A stretch of 47,877 bases of DNA from IMG/VR virus record IMGVR_UViG_3300030102_007074, positions 1 to 47,877 of that record; one strand, 5' to 3'. Positions 39,488 to 47,877 of this stretch are shown here, in pieces. Positions within the stretch are counted from its first letter, which is position 1, and each line of letters starts with the position of its first letter. The DNA comes from a virus. The notes under the pieces are model-generated. The model saw nothing but the letters and a program-made list of their open reading frames with translations, was not told the origin of the DNA and ran no database searches. The translations under genes were made by a program, and so were the position numbers.

Positions 39488-40227
39488 TGTCAAAAATTCT
39501 TATAATTGGTGAAAGTTGTTTAGATGTATTTACATATGGAACTTGCGATAGGCTCTGTCCAGAGGCACCAGTACCCGTTTTCAAATCAAATTATGTGAAC
39601 GAGAATCAGGGCATGGCGATGAACGTGTATAACAACGTAGAATCCCTTGGCGTTAAGTCTGATTTAATGACTAACACAAATTGGAAACAGATCAAAAAAA
39701 CTAGATTCATCGACGAAAGAACGAATCACATGTTTATCAGGGTCGATACAAACGATGATGACTATCAAAAATGTAAGATTAAAAAGATTAAATTTGACAA
39801 TTATGACGCAGTTGTAATATCTGATTACAATAAAGGATTTATATCAGAAGAAGATATAAGATATGTTAGCAAGAATCACCCGTTAACATTCTTAGACACT
39901 AAAAAGACATTGGGCGAGTGGTGTTCTGATATTACATTTATTAAAATTAACCTCGTGGAATACGAAAGGTCTAAGAAATTTGTGGATGAAACCCATAAAG
40001 GAGATGTTATTATTACGATGGGTTCCGAGGGTTGCCGTTACGGCGGCATAACTTATAGAGTCCCGAAAGTAGAAATCAAAGATACTTCAGGTGCAGGAGA
40101 CACTTTTTTGGCTTCATTCGTAGCCAAGTACCTTGATGGAAAAAACATTGAAAAATCAATTGAATTCGCAAATAAGTGTTCAACCCATGTTGTTCAAAAG
40201 CGTGGGGTAAGCGTGGTAAGTAAGTAA
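39487..40227 (+). CDS. HldE/HldA-like heptose-7-phosphate kinase
   Basis: 246 residues, one-base overlap. ILIIGESCLDVFTYGTCDRL then CPEAPVPVF is the N-terminal HldE signature. VVISDYNKGF and DTSGAGDTFLASF, with the PfkB catalytic Asp, confirm a ribokinase-family sugar kinase. It is shorter than the usual 310-residue domain, mainly in the part between about residue 50 and 90. It would phosphorylate heptose-7-phosphate at carbon 1. Confidence 0.85.
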   Translation: MSKILIIGESCLDVFTYGTCDRLCPEAPVPVFKSNYVNENQGMAMNVYNNVESLGVKSDLMTNTNWKQIKKTRFIDERTNHMFIRVDTNDDDYQKCKIKKIKFDNYDAVVISDYNKGFISEEDIRYVSKNHPLTFLDTKKTLGEWCSDITFIKINLVEYERSKKFVDETHKGDVIITMGSEGCRYGGITYRVPKVEIKDTSGAGDTFLASFVAKYLDGKNIEKSIEFANKCSTHVVQKRGVSVVSK

Positions 40228-40745
40228 TGCCTGCAATCTTGATAAACGGTAGAGGTCAACTTGGCGAGGAACTAAAGAAAAGAATTTCTCACCCATTGTA
40301 TTCGTACAAGAGTCAAGAGGTATTGATATATCACACTTGGAACATAGATGACAAAACAGAACCGGCACAAGAAAGAGAATATTTGAAGTTTGTCGAGTTT
40401 GTTAAAGAGAATCGTGAAAAGCGGATTGTTTTTATTTCAACATATTCTGATAAAGACAATTACTATAATTTTTACAAACACAAAGCAGAGTCTTATGTTA
40501 TTTTAAATTCTGTCGATGCGTTGGTTATAAGATTACCAACAATAGTTGGCAAGGGCGTGATAACAGATTTTATAAACGATACTAGCGTCCCATACGGTAC
40601 AATGAACTTAATTACAAAATCTCGCGCCGCAACAGAAGTTTTGAATCATGCCTTCAAAAAAACGTTAACAAAAAGCGTGACAATTGCAGGAGAGTCTATA
40701 AGTGCTTTTTTGATAAAAGGCATTGTTGATGAGATAAAAAAATGA
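40227..40745 (+). CDS. Reduced SDR-like protein
   Basis: 172 residues. ILINGRGQLGEELKKR is a Rossmann loop, RIVFISTYSD the serine strand, YYNFYKHKAE carries a Y-x3-K, and VIRLPTIVGKG matches RmlD/epimerase proteins. It is only about half the usual length and lacks most of the sugar domain. It may be a small reductase or a partner of another SDR. It overlaps the next gene by four bases. Confidence 0.6.
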   Translation: MPAILINGRGQLGEELKKRISHPLYSYKSQEVLIYHTWNIDDKTEPAQEREYLKFVEFVKENREKRIVFISTYSDKDNYYNFYKHKAESYVILNSVDALVIRLPTIVGKGVITDFINDTSVPYGTMNLITKSRAATEVLNHAFKKTLTKSVTIAGESISAFLIKGIVDEIKK

Positions 40746-41128
40746 AAACAATTTTTACTAACGGATGTTTTGACGTTTTACATCGCGGTCACTTTGAATT
40801 ATTAAAACACTGTCACTCGCTTGGTAGGGTGGTTGTTGGAGTAAATACGGACAGCAGTATCAAAAGATTAAAGGGTGCTGATAGACCATTTTTTAACGAG
40901 ATAGACAGAGCATTTATGTTGGAGTGCTGCAAGTACGTTGATGAAGTTATATTGTTTGATGACGACACACCATATAATTTAATAAAACAGATAAAACCTG
41001 ATATAATAGTAAAAGGTGGAGATTATAAACCGAGTCAGGTTGTTGGAAGTGACTTGTCAGAAGTAGTTATTTTTAATTACATTCAAGGATATTCTACAAG
41101 CAATACTTTGGCAGGAGTTAGAAAATGA
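40742..41128 (+). CDS. HldE/HldC-like heptose-1-phosphate nucleotidylyltransferase
   Basis: 128 residues. FTNGCFDVLHRGHFELL holds the HxGH nucleotide motif; VNTDSSIKRLKG, FDDDTPYNLI, VKGGDYKP and a C-terminal GYSTSNTL follow the C-terminal half of HldE closely. It would join a nucleotide (ADP in HldE) to heptose-1-phosphate. Here it is split from the kinase by one gene. Confidence 0.88.
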   Translation: MKTIFTNGCFDVLHRGHFELLKHCHSLGRVVVGVNTDSSIKRLKGADRPFFNEIDRAFMLECCKYVDEVILFDDDTPYNLIKQIKPDIIVKGGDYKPSQVVGSDLSEVVIFNYIQGYSTSNTLAGVRK

Positions 41129-41457
41129 AGTACGTTTTTGACATAGACGGAACTATTTGTACAAATTCATCACCAGAGTACCAAAACGCAAAACCATTTA
41201 AGGATAGGATACAAAAAATAAACGAATTATACGATAATGGACATACCATAATCTTTTTAACAGCACGAGGCATGGGCAGACACAAAAACAACCAATCCGC
41301 AGCGATTACGGAGTTTTATAAGTTAACAACGGAACAATTAAACTCTTGGGGTGTTAAACATCACGAGTTGTTCCTTGGAAAACCAAGCGGCGACATTTAT
41401 GTAGACGATAAAGGAATAAAAGATGAAGACTTCTTTAGAAATGAACTTTGTCCCTAA
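41125..41457 (+). CDS. Small HAD phosphatase of sugar clusters
   Basis: 110 residues, four-base overlap. MKYVFDIDGTICTNSSPEY has the HAD DxDGT nucleophile; HTIIFLTARGMG has the threonine; IYVDDKGI the last acidic pair. Such compact HADs accompany capsule and heptose genes. It could remove the 7-phosphate from heptose bisphosphate in the place of GmhB, though it is smaller than GmhB. Its end overlaps the cupin gene by 35 bases. Confidence 0.7.
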   Translation: MKYVFDIDGTICTNSSPEYQNAKPFKDRIQKINELYDNGHTIIFLTARGMGRHKNNQSAAITEFYKLTTEQLNSWGVKHHELFLGKPSGDIYVDDKGIKDEDFFRNELCP

Positions 41458-41782
41458 AGGATGGGGATTTGAAAAATGGATAGTAAACTGTGATGAATAT
41501 TGTGGTAAGTTGCTTTATTTTGTCAAAGGAAAAAGGTGTTCTTGGCACTATCACAAATTGAAAGACGAAGTTTTCTATGTTCAGTCTGGAAAGTTGTTGG
41601 TGAAGTATTCGGAAGAGGATGATCTTGAAAAAGCATGGACGATTACTTTGGAGAGAGGAGACAACTTTCACGTTTACCGAGGTTTACGACACCAAATGAT
41701 TGCCCTTGAAGACACTGAATTATTTGAGTTTTCTACTCAACATTTCGATGAAGACAGTTACAGAATTATAAAAGGAGATTAA
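41423..41782 (+). CDS. Cupin sugar-phosphate isomerase-like protein
   Basis: 119 residues from ATG 41423, favoured by AAAGGA upstream although this overlaps the HAD gene by 35 bases (ATG 41441 has no ribosome site). NFVPKGWGFEKWIV, KRCSWHYHKLKDEVFYV then GKLLVKY, and GLRHQMIALED supply the His and Glu ligands of a cupin. HAD-plus-cupin pairs are often seen in phage and surface sugar clusters. The substrate is unknown; the family includes mannose-6-phosphate isomerase-like proteins. Confidence 0.7.
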   Translation: MKTSLEMNFVPKGWGFEKWIVNCDEYCGKLLYFVKGKRCSWHYHKLKDEVFYVQSGKLLVKYSEEDDLEKAWTITLERGDNFHVYRGLRHQMIALEDTELFEFSTQHFDEDSYRIIKGD

Positions 41783-41971
41783 ATGAATTTATCAGATCAG
41801 GCATGTGGCGCTATTATGATGGCTTTACAACGAGCAATCATGGACCAAGAGGATGTAACCAGCATTCTTAAAAAATTTAATTTTATTTTTGATGAAAACG
41901 ATAATCTTAAGGTCTTAAATCCACCATCTGTAAAAGTAGCAGAAGAAGAGGAACCGGCAGCAGATGCCTAA
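41783..41971 (+). CDS. Conserved small T4-like phage protein
   Basis: 62 residues, starting directly after the cupin stop, after AAAGGAG. DQACGAIMMALQRAIM then EDVTSILKKFNFIFDEND and an acidic C-terminal tail resemble a small protein found beside the gp55 region in marine T4-like phages. Role unknown. Confidence 0.55.
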   Translation: MNLSDQACGAIMMALQRAIMDQEDVTSILKKFNFIFDENDNLKVLNPPSVKVAEEEEPAADA

Positions 41972-42227
41972 GTACACCTATCGCTGCAACACATGCGAAA
42001 AGACTTGGGACGAGTGGCATTCAATGTCAGAACTTATTACTGAATGCGAATGTGGCTCAACCTTTGTCTTTCGTGTGCCTAACACGTTCACTACGCTTGT
42101 GATGGACGATAGAGGAAGAGATAAAAAGGTCGGCGAAGCCACCAAAGAAGGGATAGAAGAAAATCGCGAAGTTCTAAAACAGATGAAAGAACAGGCGCGT
42201 TCAAGGGAGTTTAATCCAAATGATTGA
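41964..42227 (+). CDS. FmdB-type zinc-ribbon protein
   Basis: 87 residues. The start MPKYTYRCNTCEKTWDEWHS then ECECGSTF is the FmdB-like zinc ribbon, with two pairs of cysteines. The C-terminal half is charged and helical. Such proteins may regulate transcription or bind RNA polymerase; position just before the sigma factor is suggestive. Overlaps both neighbours by eight bases. Confidence 0.75.
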   Translation: MPKYTYRCNTCEKTWDEWHSMSELITECECGSTFVFRVPNTFTTLVMDDRGRDKKVGEATKEGIEENREVLKQMKEQARSREFNPND

Positions 42228-42516
42228 GTGGATAATTATTATAATATTAGTTCTTTGTTTGGGCGCTCTTGTTAAAGTGCTGCGAAATGTTGTTAAAACA
42301 ATGGATAATATGCGTGTCCGTCTCATTGAGGTCACAGCGGTAATAGATGATTATAAGGAGTACCTTGAAAAATTGAATTCATCTGAAACTTATTATGGTG
42401 ATCCAACTGTAGAGGCTTTTGTCGAAATGACAAATGATGTCGGTGAGGCTCTAGACGACATTCTAAACATTCGACGTGAATTAACCGGAGAAGAGAATGC
42501 CGAGAAAGAGAACTAA
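42220..42516 (+). CDS. Membrane-anchored helical protein
   Basis: 98 residues. N-terminal transmembrane segment (EWIIIIILVLCLGALV), then a helical cytoplasmic part (NMRVRLIEVTAVIDDYKEYL). It overlaps the sigma gene by 20 bases. Small proteins of this shape often sit next to gp55 in marine T4-like phages; function unknown. Confidence 0.5.
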   Translation: MIEWIIIIILVLCLGALVKVLRNVVKTMDNMRVRLIEVTAVIDDYKEYLEKLNSSETYYGDPTVEAFVEMTNDVGEALDDILNIRRELTGEENAEKEN

Positions 42517-43174
42517 AAGAAAATATTTTACAAAGGTCCATGAAGAAGCAATAGTCCAATATTGTTTGTCAAAGGACCGATATGAAAAAGAAATATTATA
42601 TGCAAAACTTATTCACCCCGCATTTGATGAATTGGTGGATAAAATCGTTTATACTTACAAGTTTACAACTTTACCAAATATCGACTCACTGCGAGAGGAG
42701 TGTAAGGCTTGGTTAGTTACCATCTTAGACAAATACGATCCAAGTAAGGGTTCAAAGGCTTTCTCTTATTTTTCAGTGGTGACCAAAAATTGGTTTATCC
42801 ACAAAGTAAAGAAAACAACCAAAAGATTAAAAACAGAGAGCAGTTTAGATCAGCGACAATTAAGCGAAGAAGTGTTGATTAGTGACAATCCTTATGAATC
42901 GGACAGAGAAAAAACAGAATTTATTAAACATTTTCGCGGCAATCTTGATGAATGGCACGACGCCGCTGATAAAGAAAATGAATTAAAAGTTATTAACGCC
43001 ATTAAAGTCTTGTTTGAACACAGCGATGACATTGAAATTTTCAATAAAAAGGCTATTTACTTATATATGAGGGAGATTACCGACCTCAATACAAAACAAA
43101 TAGCCACGGTTTTGACCAAATTGAAAGTTAAATATCGTGGATTTAAGGCTGATTGGGACGATGGCGAAATATGA
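42497..43174 (+). CDS. gp55-like late-transcription sigma factor
   Basis: 225 residues. The basic start MPRKRTKRKYFT is followed by a helical part; GSKAFSYFSVVTKNWFIHKV reads as the sigma region 2 core helix that grips RNA polymerase and melts the -10. Length and layout match the T4-like gp55 family, which has region 2 but little of region 4. T4 gp55 recognises late promoters with TATAAATA and needs the sliding clamp and gp33. Neither is in this window. The factor would direct late (structural) transcription. Confidence 0.75.
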   Translation: MPRKRTKRKYFTKVHEEAIVQYCLSKDRYEKEILYAKLIHPAFDELVDKIVYTYKFTTLPNIDSLREECKAWLVTILDKYDPSKGSKAFSYFSVVTKNWFIHKVKKTTKRLKTESSLDQRQLSEEVLISDNPYESDREKTEFIKHFRGNLDEWHDAADKENELKVINAIKVLFEHSDDIEIFNKKAIYLYMREITDLNTKQIATVLTKLKVKYRGFKADWDDGEI

Positions 43175-43460
43175 CAAGCTTTTAGAAGAGGCAATCCAAA
43201 ATATAAGATTAGACCGAGAGGCTACCAATACTGCCCTTGATGAACTTTGCCAAGATATACACAGTGGCAAACTTGATCATGGGCGATCCGGTATGGTGGT
43301 GGCTAAATATCTTGAAACATTACAACGCTCCAACGAGCAGTTGGTAAAGGTCGCGGGTCTAATGGCAAAAACTACAAAACAAACCGAAACTATAACTTCA
43401 GCAGATATAGACGCCATCTATGATAATATAAGCAACGAAGAGGAAAAGCAAGATGACTAA
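43161..43460 (+). CDS. Possible small terminase subunit
   Basis: 99 residues from ATG 43161 (a longer frame from 43137 is mainly overlap with the sigma gene). The helical segment GMVVAKYLETLQRSNEQLVK then VAGLMAKTTKQ parallels T4 gp16 (a helix with a conserved Lys/Glu pattern before the linker). Small terminases bind the DNA to be packaged. The resemblance is weak; another role is possible. Overlaps the next gene by eight bases. Confidence 0.4.
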   Translation: MAKYDKLLEEAIQNIRLDREATNTALDELCQDIHSGKLDHGRSGMVVAKYLETLQRSNEQLVKVAGLMAKTTKQTETITSADIDAIYDNISNEEEKQDD

Positions 43461-44862
43461 CGCCTTGCCTCTGACCAGTGGCGCAGGAGTTGAATCTCTC
43501 AAGTCGAACTTAGAACAAAAATCAAACGTTCACGAAAGAGCAGGTTTATACGCAGGTAAAATATTACAGATTTTAGGACCAGCCCCAATCCCCGGTGGTT
43601 TCTTACAAGAAATTAGGGATAGAGGCTACTCTGTACAAAAAGACCAAAGTTATCAACAAGTTCGTATTAGAGTCAACGATCTACATGCTTTTCTTGATGA
43701 AAAGAAGGACATTGAACTTCATCCGATCGCCGTGGTTGGTAATGCAACTCCGGTAGCTATTGGCTCTGTAGTTCAGGTCTCGTTTGAAGACAACTTTTCA
43801 TCGAAAGGTGGTTTTGTTGTTAGCGCCGCAGGCGGCATAGGTGGCAAAGGCAACACTAATAATAATGACACACCTAACTCTGACAATCGCAAGGCAGGCA
43901 AGTTTCCTGCTGGCGGTGGACAACTTGAAAAAGTAAAATCAAAAACAAATTTATTGGAATCGTTTACTGCACCATTTACCATTGAAGTAAAAGGCAAAAC
44001 CTCCAATGTTAGATTAGAATTAATTAAAGAATTGGAAACTATTGCCCTTGTCGCAGGGTGGTATTACGGAGTTAAATTTAACTCAACTGTGTATGTAACA
44101 AGCGGTTTTCGAGAAGCAGAACCCGGTGGTAAACCTCCCGACAAAGGGAACCACTCGTCTGGTAACGCCGCTGATTATTATCTTGTTTTAGATGGATTGA
44201 ACATAGGCTATGCGGAGAGTTTTTCTTTTGTTAACGCACTCCGCGCCGCCAAACAAGCAAGCGAAAACGCTGAATTTCCAAAGGAACAGTTTCGCTTTTC
44301 TCCTATGGGTGTAGGTCTTTATAGTGGCAATGGACTCTCAGACAAACAAATCGCTGAATCCTATAGGATTAGCGGCACTAGTGCAAGACCACACTTTGAC
44401 ATAAGAATTAAAACTTCTCCCGGTTGGCACTGGTTCAAACCAGTAAAAAACAACAAAGGCGGTCGCGGACAGTTTGCCAAAACTTATAAAGAGTTCATTG
44501 AAGAAGACAACACTATGCATGTTGCCCTTAATATTATTGAAAGAGTAAACCAGATTTTTAAGGGAATAACAAGCCCCGATGGTCCATATGCAAAAAACAA
44601 AGCCTTGTGGATAGTGTTGAAAGAATCAGCCGAAAAGCAAGTGTCGAATTCAACGAGCGTGCTTGCAGAGGCAAATGCTAAGAACAAAGCGCAAACTGAT
44701 TGGAACTCGGGTGGAATCAAACCTCGGTTCCCTAGATACGGTATAGATTACGATGTAAAAGGACAGTATAATTTTAAGAAAGAAATTCTCACAGATATTA
44801 AGTTCAATGCACCAGAAAAGCAAGAATCTAAAGAGGAAGATGCAGCCGACGAAGAATCATAG
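43453..44862 (+). CDS. Baseplate hub-like protein with M15-type peptidase domain
   Basis: 469 residues. The first 125 residues (YAGKILQILGPAPIPGGFLQ, VRIRVNDLHAF, AIGSVVQVSFED) look like an OB-fold domain of tail hub proteins. Residues about 215-320 have VTSGFREAE, then NHSSGNAADYY (H-x2-G-x-A-x-D), then ARPHFDIRI, the zinc ligands of D-Ala-D-Ala carboxypeptidase-type M15 enzymes. Such a domain would cut peptidoglycan peptide links as the tail enters. T4 gp5 combines an OB fold with a lysozyme; here a peptidase takes that place. The C-terminal 110 residues are charged. Confidence 0.7.
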   Translation: MTNALPLTSGAGVESLKSNLEQKSNVHERAGLYAGKILQILGPAPIPGGFLQEIRDRGYSVQKDQSYQQVRIRVNDLHAFLDEKKDIELHPIAVVGNATPVAIGSVVQVSFEDNFSSKGGFVVSAAGGIGGKGNTNNNDTPNSDNRKAGKFPAGGGQLEKVKSKTNLLESFTAPFTIEVKGKTSNVRLELIKELETIALVAGWYYGVKFNSTVYVTSGFREAEPGGKPPDKGNHSSGNAADYYLVLDGLNIGYAESFSFVNALRAAKQASENAEFPKEQFRFSPMGVGLYSGNGLSDKQIAESYRISGTSARPHFDIRIKTSPGWHWFKPVKNNKGGRGQFAKTYKEFIEEDNTMHVALNIIERVNQIFKGITSPDGPYAKNKALWIVLKESAEKQVSNSTSVLAEANAKNKAQTDWNSGGIKPRFPRYGIDYDVKGQYNFKKEILTDIKFNAPEKQESKEEDAADEES

Positions 44863-44875
44863 GTTTAGATAAAAA

Positions 44876-45865
44876 ATGAAAAAAGAAGCAATAGATAGAA
44901 ACAAAAATAAAACGACCCCTGATAAGCGCCGAGCAAGAGAGGGCATCGAATCCTCCACAGCCGCAGGAGTGCTTCTACAAAATTTACCACTTGATAGTTA
45001 TCCTGATTATATCGCAGCAGGTTGTGAACGGGTGCAAGCCCATGGCAACTGCTATATTGTCCAAGGTCTCGATCGAACTGGGAGAAAAACTTTATTTTCT
45101 AGAGACGGCGCTCGTCTTGAAAGACCAAAAGAGGTGGGTTATGGTGTTGATGGCTATGATGGTTCTTATGCATTAGATCTAGTCGTAGGTCGTGCCCCGC
45201 AGGTACGAGCAGACGCTGCTAATAACAAAGAAATTGTGGTTACGGCTCCAAATTTTGATACCGATGCTGCAAGAATTTATTTGTCTCAACAAACTGATAT
45301 AGATTTTACACTTGGACTCCGTTCATCTGTTGACGGCGTTCCAGAGTCCATTGGTCGCTCTGCAATCGGCATCAAGGCAGACGCAATTAGAATTGTAGGA
45401 AGAGAAGGAATTAAAATTGTTACAGGTGTTGGAATTGACGAAACCAAAAAGAACTCACAGGGTGGTCCTGTTGGGTCGGCAAAAGGTATTGATTTAATTG
45501 CGTCAAACAGAGTTGATGGTGCATATGATTTACAGCCAATTCCCAAAGGGTTAAATTTAGCCAATTTTGGAATTGAAATTGTGAATAAAATGCAAGACCT
45601 AATTGACCTTAATATTAAATCACTTGAAGAAATGGACAAGGTTTACGATCAAATTGATGCTCACGTCCACAATTCCCCATTCTTTACAGCGCCAACAACT
45701 CTGTCGTTACAACTTACAACAGGTAAGGCTTCAAGAAAAATACAAACAAAAAAACTAAAGTTAAGTTACAACAGTTTAAAAGACCTACTTGTTTTTGTAG
45801 AACAAGAGTACCTAAATAGCGCGGGTGAATTTTATATCAATAGCATCAACAACAGAACTAATTAA
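44876..45865 (+). CDS. Virion structural protein, possible tail spike
   Basis: 329 residues. A beta-rich pattern (NCYIVQGLDRTGRKTLF, AIGIKADAIRIVGREGIKIV, GIDLIASN) repeats in the style of beta-helical phage spikes. The DAHVHNSPFFTAPTTLS stretch near 260 resembles phage-spike ends of the type DxHxH. The C-terminal 70 residues are helical. It stands after the hub-like gene, so a tail or baseplate spike is likely. Confidence 0.55.
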   Translation: MKKEAIDRNKNKTTPDKRRAREGIESSTAAGVLLQNLPLDSYPDYIAAGCERVQAHGNCYIVQGLDRTGRKTLFSRDGARLERPKEVGYGVDGYDGSYALDLVVGRAPQVRADAANNKEIVVTAPNFDTDAARIYLSQQTDIDFTLGLRSSVDGVPESIGRSAIGIKADAIRIVGREGIKIVTGVGIDETKKNSQGGPVGSAKGIDLIASNRVDGAYDLQPIPKGLNLANFGIEIVNKMQDLIDLNIKSLEEMDKVYDQIDAHVHNSPFFTAPTTLSLQLTTGKASRKIQTKKLKLSYNSLKDLLVFVEQEYLNSAGEFYINSINNRTN

Positions 45866-45868
45866 GAT

Positions 45869-47877
45869 ATGTCGGCAATTTCAAGAATATACATAGAAAC
45901 AAACTGGGAAACCTTTACTACTCCTTATTACGATTTGGAGGAAGATAAAGTATATTTTACTTATTACACCGAATTAACTCGTCTAAACCCAAATGAGACT
46001 TGGACTCAATATTTTGCAAAGTACGAACCAGAAGTCAAAAAGTTTTTTAAAAAGAGAGAGTATTCTTTAATACCACTCAATATCGAAAAAGAACCACAAA
46101 TCAAATTCCCTGTATTTGAGGAAGACGAAAAAGAAATTTGTAAATTAGAAGGTGAACCAGAGAAAAAGACCGAAAGCAAGTTTATGCTTCAATACGGCAG
46201 AAAAACAGTGGACCCAAGACCCGATGGTGTTGTAAAGTTGTCTTACGTCGTGAATGACGCATCAAAATTTCTAGATTTAGACAAAATAAACGAGGATTTT
46301 GAAAAGTTCACTGCTGGAAGGTCCATTCCTCCCGGTTTAGCTAAACCAATACCAGAACCAAAAGACTTTAATATAAAGAATTACAAAGATTTTTCAAAAG
46401 TAAAAAACATTAAGAGTCTTAAAGACGCCAATGATTTCCTCGGTGCTGCCTTATCAAAAACTAATAACGCCCGAATGGCTGCAAAGATTGGTTTGTCAGA
46501 TCCGAGCCAAGCAGTCAATCTGGAATTCGCAGACAATTTTAGGCAAGACGTTCAAAAAGATATAAAAATTAACAGCTTGGCTGTTAGTGATGAGTCTTTG
46601 GCAGCATCAAGAAGTGTTATGGATAGTGCCCAAGGTAGCTTAAACTTTCTTACAACAACAACGTCTGCATTAAAAGCATATGGATACGCGGAACAGGCAA
46701 AAGAGCTTGAAGCAAAACGTAAAAAAATGCAAAAGAAATTTAATGAGTTCGCTGCATTTGCCAACAAGTGGGGGCTTACTGGTTTACTTGAGTGTCAATT
46801 GGCTCATATAATTAAAGAAATGGAACTCTCAGGGGATATTGAATCTGCTAGAAAACTTGCATTGGAACTTGAAAGGCTTCAAAAAAACGCAACAGAAATA
46901 AAATTGCAATACAATGATATAAAAAAGATTTTTGAAAAAGGACTGCAAATATCGGGTGGAATTAGAAGGCTGGATAAAAAGAAAGGTGCAGGCTCAAAGA
47001 TTGTTGAAGAATTCAAAAAAGCAGGGCTTGAAGCAATTAAGCTCGCAGTTCAAGCTGCAACACAAGCATGTTTGTTAGATTTAACCGAAGATGACTCCGG
47101 CGAGGATTTTGATTTTGGCGCTGTGGGACCGGAGATTTTCCCTAACCCCGCGCTTAGTCCTATTACTCTACCAGATTCTAACGCTGAAACACCGAACCCC
47201 ACACAAATTCAAGATTTTTTAGCTGATATTCTTGCAAACATTACTAAAAAAGAATTATGCAGATTGTTACAAGGTGCGGCAGACAATAAATTGTTGTTCT
47301 TTATCCAAACTAGGTTAAACAAGCACCCCGCCATGGCAAAAGTGTTTGAAGACCAACAAACACTAGCCTCTTATTTTTACAACTTGGGTTTACAAATCGA
47401 CATTACGTTCTGTAAACCAAGTAAAACTCCGATTACACCAAACAACAATCTGGTTAGTTACTGTGGTTCAAAAATAAATAAAACGTTGGCAAACTTATAT
47501 AAAGATAAACTTCCGAATCCTGATGTCCAACCTGACTTACCGTCAATTTCGGCAGCCGACCTGCAAGAAGCCCTGTCACCAGATTTCTTTCAAAATCTAT
47601 TGCCCCCAGTTGATTTTACACCATTTCTAGAGGACTCATACAGGAATGCTCAAGAAGACTTGTTCTCTTACGAATCTTTATTCAAACAAGATGTGTTGAA
47701 CAAAATCCAAGCACCGACTCAAAAAACAACTAAAAAGCTATCCAAAGAGGAAAAGGAAAAACAAAACAAAGCCCTCGATGACGCTGGACTAGAATCTGAC
47801 GGCGCAAAAGGTGCCAAAGGAAATAATGATGGAGACTTGGGAATAAACCCCAGCATCACAGGCTCAATAAATGAAAT
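45869..47877 (+). CDS. Large virion structural protein (3' end beyond the window)
   Basis: At least 669 residues from ATG 45869, open through the window end with no stop. It starts with MSAISRIYIETNWETFTTP and a long, Lys/Glu-rich helical part, with Gly/Pro-rich linkers (LSPITLPDSNAETPNPTQ). No enzyme motif is visible. By position after the hub and spike genes it is likely a baseplate or tail component. Internal ATGs exist, but the first, four bases after the previous stop, fits the compact layout. Confidence 0.6.
   Translation, partial: MSAISRIYIETNWETFTTPYYDLEEDKVYFTYYTELTRLNPNETWTQYFAKYEPEVKKFFKKREYSLIPLNIEKEPQIKFPVFEEDEKEICKLEGEPEKKTESKFMLQYGRKTVDPRPDGVVKLSYVVNDASKFLDLDKINEDFEKFTAGRSIPPGLAKPIPEPKDFNIKNYKDFSKVKNIKSLKDANDFLGAALSKTNNARMAAKIGLSDPSQAVNLEFADNFRQDVQKDIKINSLAVSDESLAASRSVMDSAQGSLNFLTTTTSALKAYGYAEQAKELEAKRKKMQKKFNEFAAFANKWGLTGLLECQLAHIIKEMELSGDIESARKLALELERLQKNATEIKLQYNDIKKIFEKGLQISGGIRRLDKKKGAGSKIVEEFKKAGLEAIKLAVQAATQACLLDLTEDDSGEDFDFGAVGPEIFPNPALSPITLPDSNAETPNPTQIQDFLADILANITKKELCRLLQGAADNKLLFFIQTRLNKHPAMAKVFEDQQTLASYFYNLGLQIDITFCKPSKTPITPNNNLVSYCGSKINKTLANLYKDKLPNPDVQPDLPSISAADLQEALSPDFFQNLLPPVDFTPFLEDSYRNAQEDLFSYESLFKQDVLNKIQAPTQKTTKKLSKEEKEKQNKALDDAGLESDGAKGAKGNNDGDLGINPSITGSINE

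Noticed and set aside
1-47877. CRISPR arrays, insertion sequences, integrase or attachment sites
   Set aside because: I saw no regular spaced repeats, transposase or integrase motifs, or paired direct repeats at tRNA ends.

Overview
This window is one continuous piece of a large, A+T-rich tailed-phage genome. All genes I accept lie on the + strand, packed end to start with many 1-35 base overlaps. The T4-like (contractile-tailed) character is suggested by a gp55-type late sigma factor, several proteins with T4-like capsid-targeting leaders, an Alt-like ADP-ribosyltransferase, baseplate-type structural genes, PhoH, dUTPase and a tRNA set. The host is probably a Gram-negative, likely aquatic, bacterium: the phage encodes a lipoprotein, ADP-heptose-type genes and a large glycan cluster. 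The host species cannot be read from this sequence.

Layout. (1) 1-6943: a tandem battery of proteins, most beginning with a short leader (LLENWxxFLNE or similar) that ends in an L/I-x-E site typical of prohead-protease cleavage. They look like proteins packaged in the head and injected with the DNA: a large ADP-ribosyltransferase-like protein, a DUF3293-like protein, a protein with a ParB-like motif, a metallopeptidase and a Nudix-kinase fusion. (2) 6940-11818: promoter-led small genes, including a HAD nucleotidase, an iron-sulfur-like protein, a second metallopeptidase, two Lys/Ala/Pro-rich histone-tail-like proteins, coiled-coil proteins and a conserved helix-turn-helix protein. (3) 11821-14736: a giant lectin-like/Calx-beta adhesin. 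(4) 14745-24561: a metabolic and RNA region with a PurA/PurZ-family enzyme, a ClpP protease, five tRNAs, dUTPase, DUF3310, a Dam-type methylase, a Cys-rich lipoprotein, a PIN-PhoH RNase-ATPase and a Cas4-like nuclease that appears frameshifted. (5) 24628-41782: about 17 kb of glycan genes: five glycosyltransferases (GT4, GT4, a GT4/GT2 fusion, GT47-like, GT2-like), two radical-SAM proteins, PanB, a ThDP carboligase/decarboxylase, an RmlC-like cupin, a ColD-like 3-dehydratase with His in place of the PLP lysine, and a split HldE (heptose kinase and adenylyltransferase) with a HAD phosphatase. (6) 41783-47877: zinc-ribbon protein, gp55-like sigma factor, possible small terminase, a hub-like protein with an M15 peptidase domain, and two further virion proteins, the last running off the window.

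How it may work together. The head-packaged proteins would act first, modifying host proteins or nucleotides on entry. Sigma70-like promoters (6940, 7854, 14745, 17116, possibly 18380, 23874 and 38279) would drive early and middle genes, and the gp55-like factor late genes. The glycan cluster looks able to make at least two unusual sugars, an ADP-heptose type and a 3,6-dideoxy (possibly branched) type, and to attach them to virion or host surface. The two most interesting systems are the injected effector battery and the dideoxy/branched-sugar plus heptose cluster.
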